Shown: piece by piece, positions 43,712 to 53,014 of the stretch
Numbering within the stretch: position 1 is the stretch's first letter
Layout: each line of letters starts with the position of its first letter
The notes under the pieces: generated by a model
What the model saw: only the letters and a program-made list of their open reading frames with translations
What the model was told of the DNA's origin: nothing
The model's database searches: none
Translations under genes and position numbers: made by a program
Source of the DNA: JAGVDM01 sp964642315
Lineage (GTDB): Bacteria > Patescibacteriota > Gracilibacteria > Peribacterales > Peribacteraceae
Direction of reading: 5' to 3'
Length of the DNA stretch: 64,000 bases
Assembly: GCA_964642315.1 (NCBI GenBank)
Contig: CAZXOG010000004.1
Location: 1-64,000 of the forward strand

Positions 43712-43736
43712 CTCTATAGCTGGAGAGAGGTACGTA

Positions 43737-44963
43737 TTATTTCTTTGCTTCTGGCTGGGCAAGAAGCTTGCCCAAGGCATCGATGAGCTGCACGGGATTC
43801 GTCACCTCCCCTGTTTCAGCATTGACGCCGAGAGCATTCACGTCGGCTCCGGCTGCCTTGAACGCCTGCAGGAGTTTCTCGATGTTCGCCTCTTCCTTGA
43901 AGGTGATCTTCAGATCAAGGCCGTTCTCCGCAGCGACAGTGATCGCGGAGAGGACTGTCTTAAGGTCGCCTTCGGCAAGAACAGCACGGGCACGGGCAAG
44001 CAGGTCTCCCAGACGAACCCGATCTGCCTCCACGAGCCTCACTGCTTCATCAATAGCATTAAGATCGCGCTCAACCTGTGCAAACTTCGTACGGGCCTCG
44101 GTAAGGCTCTGCTCTAGCCTTACTACTTCCGCGCGTGCGGTATCCACCTCGGCTTTCGCCGCATCAAGATCGGTTTGCACTGGGGCTGGCTGTTTTTCTT
44201 GTAAAGTTTTTAGCTTGCTCTCCGCTGTCGTGAGCTTGCCACGGGCAGTCGCTAGGCCTGTCTCCACGCCGTTCATGCTTGCGCGGAGTGTATCGCGCTC
44301 TGCAATTTTCTTTTCTTTAAGCTGCGTAGCAGTCGTGGCTTCTGGCGTCGCGCGCAGGAGCCCGCGAACGTGCTCGCGAGGATTGCCGATCTCCGCCGGC
44401 TGGGTTTCCGCGCCCTGCCGCCCGGACTCAGTGGTGGTGCCTGCCGCCTTATCGAACTCTCCCTTAAGATAATTGAAGTACTTCTTGAGGGCCGCGAAGA
44501 TGAGCGCGATCGCTTTGATCACGTCGCCGACGGAAACCTTCTCCTTGCTGAACATCTGCATTGCCTCATCGATGGAATTGGAAAGCTCTTCTTCCGGCGT
44601 GAGTTGCTTCTTGAGAGTCTCGATTCTCTGCTGCTGCGCTTGAGCTTCGGCAAGCTTGGCCGGTTGCTCCGCTTCCACGACGGCAATCCGTTCGCCGAGC
44701 TTCGCCGCGGCATCGTCCTCGGGGATTTCCTCCTCCGTGAGGAGCGCCTGATCCGCCTCTTCCAGATCGTCGGCCGCCTTGCCGGCCGCAAGCTCCGCCT
44801 GGATCCGCTTGAGGCTTTCGAGCCGCTCCCTAAGCTGTCGTGCGTCATCCTGCGCCCGCGCGAGCGCCTCGCGCGCGGCCTTGAGTTGCTCGCCGGCGCT
44901 GAGAGGTTCAACCTCAGCGGGAGGAAGTGTTTCGCGCGGTGCTGGCTTGGGTGTATCGGCCAT
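43737..44963 (-). CDS. Coiled-coil protein, last gene of four-gene operon (408 aa)
   Basis: Unrecognised. Two coiled-coil blocks (about residues 22-125 and 213-300, e.g. LKAAREALARAQDDARQLRE) flank a hydrophobic amphipathic segment (GDVIKAIALIFAALKKYFNY). A C-terminal globular-like domain includes AITVAAENGLDLKITFKEEA. No signal peptide. It lies 11 nt after the 118-aa gene on the same strand. The segment VIKAIALIFAALKK resembles AIAKILSAIVEMIKRALDG in the 942-aa neighbour, suggesting a shared helix type. Confidence 0.7.
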   Translation of the reverse strand: MADTPKPAPRETLPPAEVEPLSAGEQLKAAREALARAQDDARQLRERLESLKRIQAELAAGKAADDLEEADQALLTEEEIPEDDAAAKLGERIAVVEAEQPAKLAEAQAQQQRIETLKKQLTPEEELSNSIDEAMQMFSKEKVSVGDVIKAIALIFAALKKYFNYLKGEFDKAAGTTTESGRQGAETQPAEIGNPREHVRGLLRATPEATTATQLKEKKIAERDTLRASMNGVETGLATARGKLTTAESKLKTLQEKQPAPVQTDLDAAKAEVDTARAEVVRLEQSLTEARTKFAQVERDLNAIDEAVRLVEADRVRLGDLLARARAVLAEGDLKTVLSAITVAAENGLDLKITFKEEANIEKLLQAFKAAGADVNALGVNAETGEVTNPVQLIDALGKLLAQPEAKK

Positions 44964-44974
44964 GGCGAAAGGGG

Positions 44975-45331
44975 TTAGGACTGGGATATGGCGGATTCGA
45001 TCTGAGAGAGGCTGCTTCCAAGTTCACGGTTGCGGTCTTCGCGCTGGATGGAGTCGCCGAATGCCTGCACCTCGCGTTCCTTGCCACGGATGTAGTCGCG
45101 GTACTGGCGGTTGTATTCCTTGAGCGCAACGGTGTACCGCTCCGCGCGCGCCGCGTAATCCTCGTCGGATTCGCCCTTGTGCTGGGCGAGCATCGCTTCC
45201 GCCTCCTGATCGGAGAGATCGGGGATGCGGGCAAGATCGGGATCAATACCCCCCATGATCCGGCGGTACACATCGGTGCCGTCCGGGATAATGGGAACAG
45301 CCGGAGATTGCGAGGAGGAAGCTGGCACCAA
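44975..45331 (-). CDS. Small helical protein with MGGIDPDL motif (118 aa), paralogue of 48189 gene
   Basis: Unrecognised family, but it aligns with the first gene of the same operon. DVYRRIMGGIDPDL matches QFYDALMGQIDPEL; both then have an ARAERY or REQRYRKAF helix and a charged C-terminal helix ending in ESAI or EALF. The Pro/Ser-rich N-terminus differs. The start is GTG 45331, 14 nt after the 942-aa gene, without a Shine-Dalgarno site. Two copies flanking one large partner suggest a structural or adaptor role (inference). Confidence 0.7.
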   Translation of the reverse strand: MVPASSSQSPAVPIIPDGTDVYRRIMGGIDPDLARIPDLSDQEAEAMLAQHKGESDEDYAARAERYTVALKEYNRQYRDYIRGKEREVQAFGDSIQREDRNRELGSSLSQIESAISQS

Positions 45332-45345
45332 AATCGTGGGGAGGC

Positions 45346-48174
45346 TTACGAGGCTGCGCCCTCAGGAGTCGGCGTTTCTTCCGTGACACGGAAGCCGTCA
45401 CCAGCTGCAGCGGCGGGCTGCTCTTCGAAGTCCGCAACGAAATCTTCCGTTGCCTGCGATCCAAAGTATCCTTTCCCGCGGTCGTACCGGCCAATATCCA
45501 CGGTGAAGGAAGTTCGTGCAGTCTGCTCCGGGTACATCATGCGGGCGCTGGCGAGGCCAATCAGTTTCTGAATTTCCTCGGCCTTATTGCCGACAATGAG
45601 CATCCTGCCATCCTCCTGTACGGAAACCTTCACGTTGTCGTACTTAAGCTCCGCGGCGCGCCGCTCAATCCTCGAAGCCCACTCTCCAAGAACATCGGGG
45701 CCTTTTTCCTTCGCGGCCGGGGCAGCTTCAGCAACTGCCGGTGCCGGTTGCTCAACATCTCCTTTGGCTCTCGGCTCAGCAGACGCAGGCTGCTCCACAG
45801 AAACCTCCTGCGATGCTTCACTCGCTTGTTTCACCGCCGCCTCAAAATCCGGCCCTCTGGGATTCGGCTCAGAAGCAGCTTCCGGCGCGGGCTGCTCCGA
45901 CGCCGGTTGATATGCGCGCGCCTGGCGAATAGCTGCCTCAAACTCCGGACCTCGCGGGTTCGGCTCTTCTGCAGGAGTCTCCGTAGCTGGCTCTGCAGGC
46001 TCCTCAGGTGTTTCCTCGGCAGGCTTCTCTGAGGCTGGTTGCTCCGCGGCCTCGCCGTCATCCTTCACAACAGCATTCCCTTCCTCATCAATCAACATGA
46101 AACGGGGAACACCGGGGACATCGGTGTGCGCGAGCAGGCGGAACTTCTTGCCATCCGGACCGCTAATTTCGATGCCGCCGCTTCCCATAAGTGATCCGAG
46201 AGCGCGTTCCACATCCACAACTGCCTGCTGGCCATCGAACTGCTCACGGACATCGCCAAGGACATCATGCATTGCCCGCAGGTCTTCGACGGTTACAGGC
46301 TGCCCCTGCCCCACTTTGTCCTCAATGGTATTAACTGCCTGCCGGGCCCGGTCTATAAGGGCTTGCACTTTGGGAGACGCTTCTATCACAGCCTCCTCAG
46401 CTGGTTCTGTTGCCCCCTCAGGGGTTTCCTCGGCGGGCTTCTCTGAGGCTGGTTCCGGCTGGTCTGCCGGGGCGGCCTCTGCTGCTGTTGATTCGGTTTC
46501 CGTTGTCGCCTCTGTCGGCTGGTCTGGCGCGGAAGCCTGCGCATCGTGGATGGTTTGATCGTTGCGCTCAACCGCGCTCACTTCCCCATCCGCCCCGAAT
46601 TCCACCGTGCCAAGCGGCGCGCCACTTGACGCGTGCGTCACCTCAACGGAACGGCGCCCTTCGCCGAAGGCGAAGGTGACCTGATCGCGCGGGATGTCTG
46701 TAATCTGCAAATCCTGGTAGGCAAGATCCTGCAGCGTCTCATCGGATACCGATGCATCAACAACGGACTCCACAGTCTCTTTCGGGGATTCCGCTGCACT
46801 TGCATCGAAATCTGCGCCGCCACCGGAATCACCGCCGAATTCACCCTCTCCCGCCTCTTCCTTCGGGCCATGTACGGTGTGTTCGTGACCGCCCTCCGGC
46901 TTGGCTGAAAGCCATTCCGCATTCTTGGTATCCAGGGTGTACGAGCCGTTCCCGGCGTCGGAGTCCGCATCGTGCTCCGTGAGGAACTCCTTCACCCACG
47001 TGGGTGTTTCCTCGGTGAGATCACTCACGACGACCTGTGTTTCGCCATTATCAATCACGATCTTCACCTCTCCATGGATGAGACCTTCCAGCTTCTTCTC
47101 TACCTCGCCAAGCTTCGCAATGGTGAAATCGATGCTCTGTTCCATGCGCTCTGCGGACTTCACCTTCTCCTCGAGCTGCTTGTTCTCGGCCACCAGCGTT
47201 TCACGGCGGGAAAGATGCTCTTCGATCGTCGTCTGGAGCGCCTGTGCCTGCTTCTTGAGTCCTTCGAGGGTCGTCTTAAGGGTTGTGACGTCCTCGCCCT
47301 TCTGCCGCGCATCAATGATTTGTCCCTCGAGGGCGCCGATCTTGTCGTCAATCGGCTTTTTCTCGGTCTGAAGGCGGTCGACTTCGGCATCAATCTTGCC
47401 AATCTCCGTTGTATTCGCATCAATCTTCTCCGTTGCCTCCTGCTTGATTTCCGGCAGAGCTTGGGCGCGCTGTTCAAGGGTCTTGGCTCCTCTGGCTTCC
47501 AGATCCGCCTGCACATCCTTATTGCCGGCAGGCGCCTCGGTCCCCTGTGCGGCAGCAGAACCATCCTTCTCTTTCTTCTCCTCCGCCTTGTCCATAAGCG
47601 TGCCGTCAAGGGCCCGCTTGATCATCTCCACGATCGCAGAGAGGATCTTCGCGATTGCGGCCAGGCTCTCTCCTGCGGTCTTCGCCTTCTCCAGATCGCG
47701 CAGCCCCGCGTTCATCTGCTCGGTGAGTTTGGCGGAATGCGTACCCTTGTCTTGCTGCTCAGTGGCCTCGGTATTTGTTTCTTGCTCTTCATCACTATCG
47801 CCCTCTGTTGGCGTCTCCTGCGCCGTGAGAGTTGCCGTGCCCTCCGGCGCCGGCTTCGGCGCCTCTGCCTGAGCATCCGCATCCCCCTGCGTCTGCTCAA
47901 CACGAATTGAGCCACCGGGCTCCGCGGTCATCGTAACGGTCTGATCCGGGCCCGGGAGCGCCGCACTGAGTGTCGTCTGCGTTTCCTGGACTGCCGCCGT
48001 TTGCGCCTCCCCGTCATCAACAGTATCGATCTTGACCTCCGAGGCAGTTGTCTCGATGGGTGGCGGCGCTTCCGTACTGCCGCCTTCGGGCACCGCCTGC
48101 GCGGAGACGTACGAGAGGCGCTGCTCGCCTTCTGGCGAGGTGCCGCCTCTCTGGAATGTGAGATGGGGGAACAT
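45346..48174 (-). CDS. Large acidic low-complexity coiled-coil protein (942 aa)
   Basis: Unrecognised. Layout: a Thr/Ala/Glu-rich N-terminus (residues 1-130); helical region with an amphipathic segment (AIAKILSAIVEMIKRALDG, about 168-190); a long coiled coil (about 215-345); a mixed domain (DYNGETQVVV-like IVIDNGETQVVVSDLTEETP) and acidic linkers; Ala/Glu/Pro repeats (EKPAEETPE and EPNPRGPEFEAAIRQA each twice); and a C-terminal domain (WASRIERRAAELKYDNVKVS) with alpha/beta character. No signal peptide and no Cys that I can see. It is flanked by two paralogous small genes, 14 nt each side. Confidence 0.7.
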   Translation of the reverse strand: MFPHLTFQRGGTSPEGEQRLSYVSAQAVPEGGSTEAPPPIETTASEVKIDTVDDGEAQTAAVQETQTTLSAALPGPDQTVTMTAEPGGSIRVEQTQGDADAQAEAPKPAPEGTATLTAQETPTEGDSDEEQETNTEATEQQDKGTHSAKLTEQMNAGLRDLEKAKTAGESLAAIAKILSAIVEMIKRALDGTLMDKAEEKKEKDGSAAAQGTEAPAGNKDVQADLEARGAKTLEQRAQALPEIKQEATEKIDANTTEIGKIDAEVDRLQTEKKPIDDKIGALEGQIIDARQKGEDVTTLKTTLEGLKKQAQALQTTIEEHLSRRETLVAENKQLEEKVKSAERMEQSIDFTIAKLGEVEKKLEGLIHGEVKIVIDNGETQVVVSDLTEETPTWVKEFLTEHDADSDAGNGSYTLDTKNAEWLSAKPEGGHEHTVHGPKEEAGEGEFGGDSGGGADFDASAAESPKETVESVVDASVSDETLQDLAYQDLQITDIPRDQVTFAFGEGRRSVEVTHASSGAPLGTVEFGADGEVSAVERNDQTIHDAQASAPDQPTEATTETESTAAEAAPADQPEPASEKPAEETPEGATEPAEEAVIEASPKVQALIDRARQAVNTIEDKVGQGQPVTVEDLRAMHDVLGDVREQFDGQQAVVDVERALGSLMGSGGIEISGPDGKKFRLLAHTDVPGVPRFMLIDEEGNAVVKDDGEAAEQPASEKPAEETPEEPAEPATETPAEEPNPRGPEFEAAIRQARAYQPASEQPAPEAASEPNPRGPDFEAAVKQASEASQEVSVEQPASAEPRAKGDVEQPAPAVAEAAPAAKEKGPDVLGEWASRIERRAAELKYDNVKVSVQEDGRMLIVGNKAEEIQKLIGLASARMMYPEQTARTSFTVDIGRYDRGKGYFGSQATEDFVADFEEQPAAAAGDGFRVTEETPTPEGAAS
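45838..45967 (-). repeat. Direct repeat coding EPNPRGPxFEAAxxQA
   Basis: Two in-frame copies about 95 nt apart (45838-45871 and 45932-45967) in the 942-aa gene. A second repeat pair coding EKPAEETPE lies near 46003-46045 and 46418-46455. Confidence 0.6.
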
Positions 48175-48188
48175 GGGAAAGAGGGGGA

Positions 48189-48551
48189 TTATTGGATGAA
48201 AAGGGCCTCCATTTTCTGGAGTTCCAGTTCCTCGGTTTGGCGCTCCCGCGTTTCGGCGGAAGCAAGTGCGGCCGCGCGGCTCTTCCTTGTGTGGGTTTTA
48301 AGCCCCATGGAAAACTGCGCGAGGAGCTCCCTGTACCGTGTGAATGCCTTGCGGTATCGCTGCTCGCGCTTTGCGCGAGCAGCTGGCTTCTCGGTCTTGT
48401 ACTTCGTCTTGAGCGTCGGAATCGCTGCAGTGACGAGTTCCGGATCGATCTGGCCCATCAGCGCGTCGTAGAATTGCTGCGCATTAATGGCGCCGTTCGC
48501 ATCGGTCCGCACCGTGACCGAAATGGTGCTAGATGTATTGGTATTCTTCAT
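48189..48551 (-). CDS. Small helical protein with MGQIDPEL motif (120 aa), first gene of operon
   Basis: Unrecognised. The N-terminus is Thr/Ser-rich and beta-like (TSSTISVTVRTDANGAINAQ), followed by QFYDALMGQIDPEL, TLKTKYKTE and a basic helical tail. It is paralogous to the 118-aa gene at 44975. It leads the operon behind promoter TTGTGC-N17-TACAAT with a leader of about 15 nt and no Shine-Dalgarno site; the 942-aa gene follows 14 nt after its stop. Confidence 0.7.
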   Translation of the reverse strand: MKNTNTSSTISVTVRTDANGAINAQQFYDALMGQIDPELVTAAIPTLKTKYKTEKPAARAKREQRYRKAFTRYRELLAQFSMGLKTHTRKSRAAALASAETRERQTEELELQKMEALFIQ

Positions 48552-48573
48552 GGTTTTTGGTGTCTACAGCAGT

Positions 48574-48602
48574 ATTGTACAACAAACTTAACATTCGCAC
48601 AA
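48574..48602 (-). promoter_or_regulatory. Promoter TTGTGC-N17-TACAAT of the coiled-coil operon
   Basis: Minus strand. Start site near 48566, leaving a short leader before ATG 48551. Confidence 0.65.
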
Positions 48603-48618
48603 GGGCACGGCATGCGGC

Positions 48619-48641
48619 CACTGACCGCTACTCGCTCAGTG
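48619..48641 (-). terminator. Hairpin after mfd
   Basis: CACTGA (48619-48624) and TCAGTG (48636-48641) with an 11-nt loop, 8 nt past the mfd stop. No T-run. Confidence 0.35.
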
Positions 48642-48649
48642 AATAGTGA

Positions 48650-51600
48650 TTAATGGGTAGTGGCGGACTTGGCCTGCTTCTTCGGCAAAAGCGCTTCAAT
48701 CTGCTTTGCGAGCACCCCCATCCACCGCACTTCGTCCTTGCCGCCGGCACGGACGATTTCCTCCTCATTCAAGCGGAGGGTGGAACCGCTGATGTGCCAC
48801 TGCGAGTTTTGGGAAAGAAGTTGCATGATCTCCTTGGCAGTCACGCGGGAGCTTAAGGTGAGCACCACCTCCTTCTTGCCACGCTCGGCTTCCTCCATCT
48901 TCACGCGCGTCACGCCGGCACGCCGGCACGCAAACTTAAGGCGGAGCACGGCGAAGAGATTCTGCACCTCTTTCGGAGGCGAGCCGTACTCCTGGTGCAG
49001 ATCATCCTCGAACTCCGCGAGAATCGCCTCATCCTCGCTCCCGGCAAGCTTCTGGTATACGGAAATCTTCTCCTGCTCGTCGGGAATGTAGTACGAAGGA
49101 ATGAGCGCGGAAAACGGGAGCAGAATTTCCACGGTAACCTCTTCCTCCGCGGCACCTTCGCCGGACTTCAGCTCTTCCACGGCAGCCTTGAGCATCCGCA
49201 GGTAGTGGCTCACGCCGACGGTCTGCATGTTGCCGGATTGCCCGGCGCCGAGGATTTCCCCTGCCCCGCGGATCTCCAGATCGCGCATGGCAACCTGGAA
49301 ACCGCTCCCGAGCTCGCAGGCTTCCACGATCGCCCGCAGGCGCTTGCGCGCGTCATCCTGCAGTTTCTGCGTGTGATACAGGAAGTACGCGTACGCCTGC
49401 ACATTGGATCGGCCGACGCGCCCGCGCAGCTGGTAGAGCTGCGCAAGACCAAAGCGTTCTGCCTCGTTCACGATGAGCGTGTTCGCGCGCGGCAGGTCAA
49501 TGCCGTTCTCGATGATGGTGGAACTCACGAGGACGCTGTACTTGCCCTCTTTGAAGTCCACCACGCGTTCCTCCAAGTCATCCGCCTTAAGCTGCCCATG
49601 ACCGACAACGAATGTCGCCTCCGGCACGAGATTGCGCAGTTTGTCCGCGAAGGCATCAATCGTCTCCACACGGTTGTGGAGCACATACACCTGACCGCCG
49701 CGCTCGATCTCTGTGAGTATCGCCTTACGGATGAGCGCATCGGAGTACTTGCGAACCTCCGTGATGATGGGAAGACGCCCGGGCGGCGGGGTGGTGATCG
49801 TGGTGATGTCACGGAGCTTGTGGAGCCCCAGATTCAGCGTCCGCGGGATGGGCGTCGCCGTGAGCGTGAGGATATCCACGTTTGCCCGTAGCTCCTTGAA
49901 CCGTTCCTTCTGCTTCACGCCAAAGCGCTGTTCCTCATCGATGATCACGAGTCCCAGATTGAAGAAATGCACATCAGGCTGCAGCAGGCGGTGCGTGCCA
50001 ATGATGATGTCGATCTCGCCCTTGCGGAGCTTCTCGAGCGTGAGTTTCTGCTCCCTCGCCGTGCGGAAACGGCTGAGCATGTCGATGCGAATGGAGAATT
50101 CCGCCATGCGTTTGGCGAACGTGCGGAAGTGCTGATCTGCAAGAATGGTGATCGGGGCGATCACCGCAACCTGCTTGCCAGCCTGCACCGCCTTGAACGC
50201 CGCGCGCATCGCGACTTCGGTTTTCCCGAATCCCACATCCCCGCAGACAAGACGATCCATGGGATGACCGCTCTCCATATCATGCTTGATGTCTTCGATC
50301 GCCTTCACCTGTCCGGGCGTCTCCTGATAGGGAAAAGCTTCCTCGAATTTATGTTGATTCTCGGAGTCGTCCGGGTAGGCGACACCCTTGGATTTGGCGC
50401 GCTTCGCGTAGAGCGCGAGAAGCTCCTTCGCCAGTTTCTGCGTTTCCTCCTTCGTCTTCGCCATCACGCGCTTCCATTCTTGCGTGCCGAGGCGCGTGAG
50501 CACCGGTTCGTTCCCCTCCTCGTACACGTACTTGCTCAGCTTGTCTGCCTGATCCACTGGCACGAAGAGCTTGTCGCCTTCGGCATACGTGAGTTCCAGA
50601 TATTCGCGCTCGGTGCCATCCACGGTCTTCTGCGTCATCCCCTCGAAATGCCCTATTCCATGCTCCATATGCACCACATAATCACCGGGGACAAGCGACG
50701 TGATGAAATCCAGAGCAAGCTTCTGGATGCTGCGCTGCTTGCCCGCCTTCTTGAGCGAGAAGATCTCCCTGTCTGTAAGGAGCGCGCACCGGAGATCGGG
50801 GTTCTGCACAGAGTGGGGCAGGAGTTCTTCCTCCGTCGCAGGGAAGAGCGTCACTGCTCCATCGCGGCGCTCGCCATCGGCCGTGAAGGGAATGCGTTCT
50901 TCGTGGAAGATGCCCGAGAGTTCCTCGAGCCGCTTGGTGACGATGACGAGCGACCAACTCTGCTGCAATTTGTCGCGGATGTCGTTAAGGAAATCCGTGA
51001 GCGTGTAGAACTTGAGAACCGAGAGGTACCGCAGGTGCACGTGATGCTGCTGTGATTCCGGAAACGCCGTAAAGCGGAGTGTGGTGGTCTGTAGGGGCGG
51101 TTCGACGTCGTCGAGATCGTCAAGAACGAGGAGCGCCTTGCTCGGGAGCTGTTCCGCAAGCAGACGGGTGCGCTCATAGGTGACGGGGAAGAGCTCCAGT
51201 AATGTGCCGGCGTCCTTCGTCTTAGAAAGATCATCGCGATCAACGGCGACAATGGATTCCACCGTATCGAATGAGAGGGAAATCCTGAACGGGTGCTGCG
51301 CCTGAATGGGGAAAATATCGAAGACATCCCCACTCCGACGGTATTCACCCGGATGCAGATAGAGATCCTCCCCATGGTTGTACCCCCGCTCGATGAGCGA
51401 CTCGATAAACGATGTAAAGACGATTTCCTCGCCTTTACGGAGTGTAAGTTTCCTCTCGAGGAGTTCGCTAAACGCGGGGAACGGCCTCTCCCACGCCTCC
51501 CGCACGGCAACGAACACCCTGTTCTCGCCGCTGTGGAACAGCCGGAGGAAATCACCGAGAGCGTCCGGCTCGATTTCGCCGTCCTCATTCTCGACTGGTG

Positions 51601-51859
51601 AGAGTATAGAGGCGTTCTGCCCGAAGAATGTAAGCCAGTGGCGCACGGCATCCGCCTGTGCCTCCTTCTCGGTCACGAAGAGCGCCGGCGCCGGGTGGAA
51701 GGAGAGAATTATGGAAAGCAGGAGCGCCTTCGAGGTCTCGTTCGATGCACCAGATAGCGTCAGGCGGCGGCTCGCCTGAAGAAGTTGCGCCAGATCTCGA
51801 TGTGTCTCCTTACCGAGAAGGAGAGAAGGGTGCATGACGGTGATGAAATATGCGGGCAT
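48650..51859 (-). CDS. mfd: Transcription-repair coupling factor Mfd
   Basis: DNA translocase (1069 aa) that removes stalled RNA polymerase and recruits the UvrA/UvrB system. The N-terminal UvrB-like domains, the RNAP-interaction domain (LVPGDYVVHMEHGIGHFEGM), the RecG-like helicase core (CGDVGFGKTEVAMRAAFKAV as Walker A; DEEQRFGVKQKE as the DEEQ box; SSTIIENGIDLP; QLRGRVGRSN) and the C-terminal TRCF domain are all present. Its ATG directly follows the dnaN TAG (TAGATG). AGGAGG lies 5 nt before it but also encodes the dnaN C-terminus. An internal ATG at 51835 is an alternative start. Confidence 0.96.
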   Translation of the reverse strand: MPAYFITVMHPSLLLGKETHRDLAQLLQASRRLTLSGASNETSKALLLSIILSFHPAPALFVTEKEAQADAVRHWLTFFGQNASILSPVENEDGEIEPDALGDFLRLFHSGENRVFVAVREAWERPFPAFSELLERKLTLRKGEEIVFTSFIESLIERGYNHGEDLYLHPGEYRRSGDVFDIFPIQAQHPFRISLSFDTVESIVAVDRDDLSKTKDAGTLLELFPVTYERTRLLAEQLPSKALLVLDDLDDVEPPLQTTTLRFTAFPESQQHHVHLRYLSVLKFYTLTDFLNDIRDKLQQSWSLVIVTKRLEELSGIFHEERIPFTADGERRDGAVTLFPATEEELLPHSVQNPDLRCALLTDREIFSLKKAGKQRSIQKLALDFITSLVPGDYVVHMEHGIGHFEGMTQKTVDGTEREYLELTYAEGDKLFVPVDQADKLSKYVYEEGNEPVLTRLGTQEWKRVMAKTKEETQKLAKELLALYAKRAKSKGVAYPDDSENQHKFEEAFPYQETPGQVKAIEDIKHDMESGHPMDRLVCGDVGFGKTEVAMRAAFKAVQAGKQVAVIAPITILADQHFRTFAKRMAEFSIRIDMLSRFRTAREQKLTLEKLRKGEIDIIIGTHRLLQPDVHFFNLGLVIIDEEQRFGVKQKERFKELRANVDILTLTATPIPRTLNLGLHKLRDITTITTPPPGRLPIITEVRKYSDALIRKAILTEIERGGQVYVLHNRVETIDAFADKLRNLVPEATFVVGHGQLKADDLEERVVDFKEGKYSVLVSSTIIENGIDLPRANTLIVNEAERFGLAQLYQLRGRVGRSNVQAYAYFLYHTQKLQDDARKRLRAIVEACELGSGFQVAMRDLEIRGAGEILGAGQSGNMQTVGVSHYLRMLKAAVEELKSGEGAAEEEVTVEILLPFSALIPSYYIPDEQEKISVYQKLAGSEDEAILAEFEDDLHQEYGSPPKEVQNLFAVLRLKFACRRAGVTRVKMEEAERGKKEVVLTLSSRVTAKEIMQLLSQNSQWHISGSTLRLNEEEIVRAGGKDEVRWMGVLAKQIEALLPKKQAKSATTH

Positions 51860-53014
51860 CTACTCCTCCTGAATGCGCAGCGGCATGATCAGGTGAAGAT
51901 AGCGGTCACTGGAAGGAAGCCTAAACAGCGCTGGGTGCATGCTGTCTGTCACACCGATTTCGATCTGGTCCTCCTCCACATGACCCAGGAAGTCTAAGAG
52001 GTACAGGGAGCTCAGCGCAATCTTATTCTCTGCGCCGCTCACATCCGCCTCGAGCGTCGTTTCATCCCGTCCGGCCTGCGTCTGCGGGGTGGTGATGTGC
52101 ACGCCGCGCTTGGAGACAGTGAGGGTAAGGTTATTGTTAATCTCTTTTGCAAAGTAGTGCATGCGCTTCACGACGGTTGTGAGGTTTTTTGTGGAAATGG
52201 CAATTTTCGTCTTTGTTTCCTTGGGGATAATCTGCTGGTAATCAGGGAATTTCCCCTCGATTAGGCGGGAGAGGAAACGGGTGTTCCCCACCTGCATTTC
52301 AATTTGCTGGCTGCTGAGAGTGACCTTCATTTTCTGGGCGGCCTTCTTTGGCGCATCATCGCTGCGGTCCTCCTTCTCGCCGCGGCGCAGGCTAAGGATT
52401 GCCTTCAGTTCATCGAGGACTTTTGTGGGAATGATACATGAAATATCCGCCATCCCCGCCATTTCCGTCTCCACGATATACTCTGAGAGACGGTAGCTGT
52501 CTGTTGCAACAAGGATGAGCCGCCCCTTGCTCACGCGCACATACACACCCGAGAGAACAGGGCGCAAGGAGGATTTTGCAGAAGCGAACGTCACTTTATT
52601 TAGGGCCTCGAGAAGTGGCGCTGTTTCAAGTGATAAGGAGCTTTCTTTCTCTACGCTAGTGATTGTTGGGAATTCATTCGGCGCCTCTCCAGCGATGAGG
52701 GTTTTTGCATGGCTTGATGTGCACTTGAGTTGCGTCCCCTCACTAGTCTCCAGAAGAACATCATTATCTGAGTTGTACTGCGCAAAGTTCAAGATGGCCT
52801 TCGCGGGAACCGTAATAGCTCCTTCATTTTCAATAGAGGCCTCAAAGCTCGTCACAATGCTCAGCTCCAGATCTGTTGCGCTGATTGTGCACCGCTTCCC
52901 CTCAGCCTGGATGAGGACATTATTAAGAATAGGAAGGGCTTGCTGCCCGCTGATTGCGCGGCTCGCAAGCTGGAGCGCCTGGAGAAATTCGGATGTCTTG
53001 CAGGAAAACTTCAT
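51860..53014 (-). CDS. dnaN: DNA polymerase III sliding clamp (beta)
   Basis: The 384-aa clamp, three repeated domains: KFSCKTSEFLQALQLASRAI opening, SATDLELSI, then LEALNKVTFASAKSSLRPVLSG (domain 2) and the C-terminal PSSDRYLHLIMPLRI. Full length. GATAAT (53034-53029) ends 14 nt before the ATG, so the leader is about 7 nt. It tethers DnaE and is loaded by the complex containing delta' (12056). The upstream 420 nt is the AT-richest stretch here and contains a DnaA box. Confidence 0.96.
   Translation of the reverse strand: MKFSCKTSEFLQALQLASRAISGQQALPILNNVLIQAEGKRCTISATDLELSIVTSFEASIENEGAITVPAKAILNFAQYNSDNDVLLETSEGTQLKCTSSHAKTLIAGEAPNEFPTITSVEKESSLSLETAPLLEALNKVTFASAKSSLRPVLSGVYVRVSKGRLILVATDSYRLSEYIVETEMAGMADISCIIPTKVLDELKAILSLRRGEKEDRSDDAPKKAAQKMKVTLSSQQIEMQVGNTRFLSRLIEGKFPDYQQIIPKETKTKIAISTKNLTTVVKRMHYFAKEINNNLTLTVSKRGVHITTPQTQAGRDETTLEADVSGAENKIALSSLYLLDFLGHVEEDQIEIGVTDSMHPALFRLPSSDRYLHLIMPLRIQEE

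Noticed and set aside
46972..47910. Plus-strand frame of 312 codons resembling a leucine-rich protein
   Set aside because: Complement of the coiled-coil region of the 942-aa gene.
51860..51873. AGGAGG 5 nt before the mfd ATG as a Shine-Dalgarno site
   Set aside because: It encodes the C-terminal Glu codons of dnaN and does not match the altered 16S tail fully; coupling by TAGATG is a sufficient explanation.
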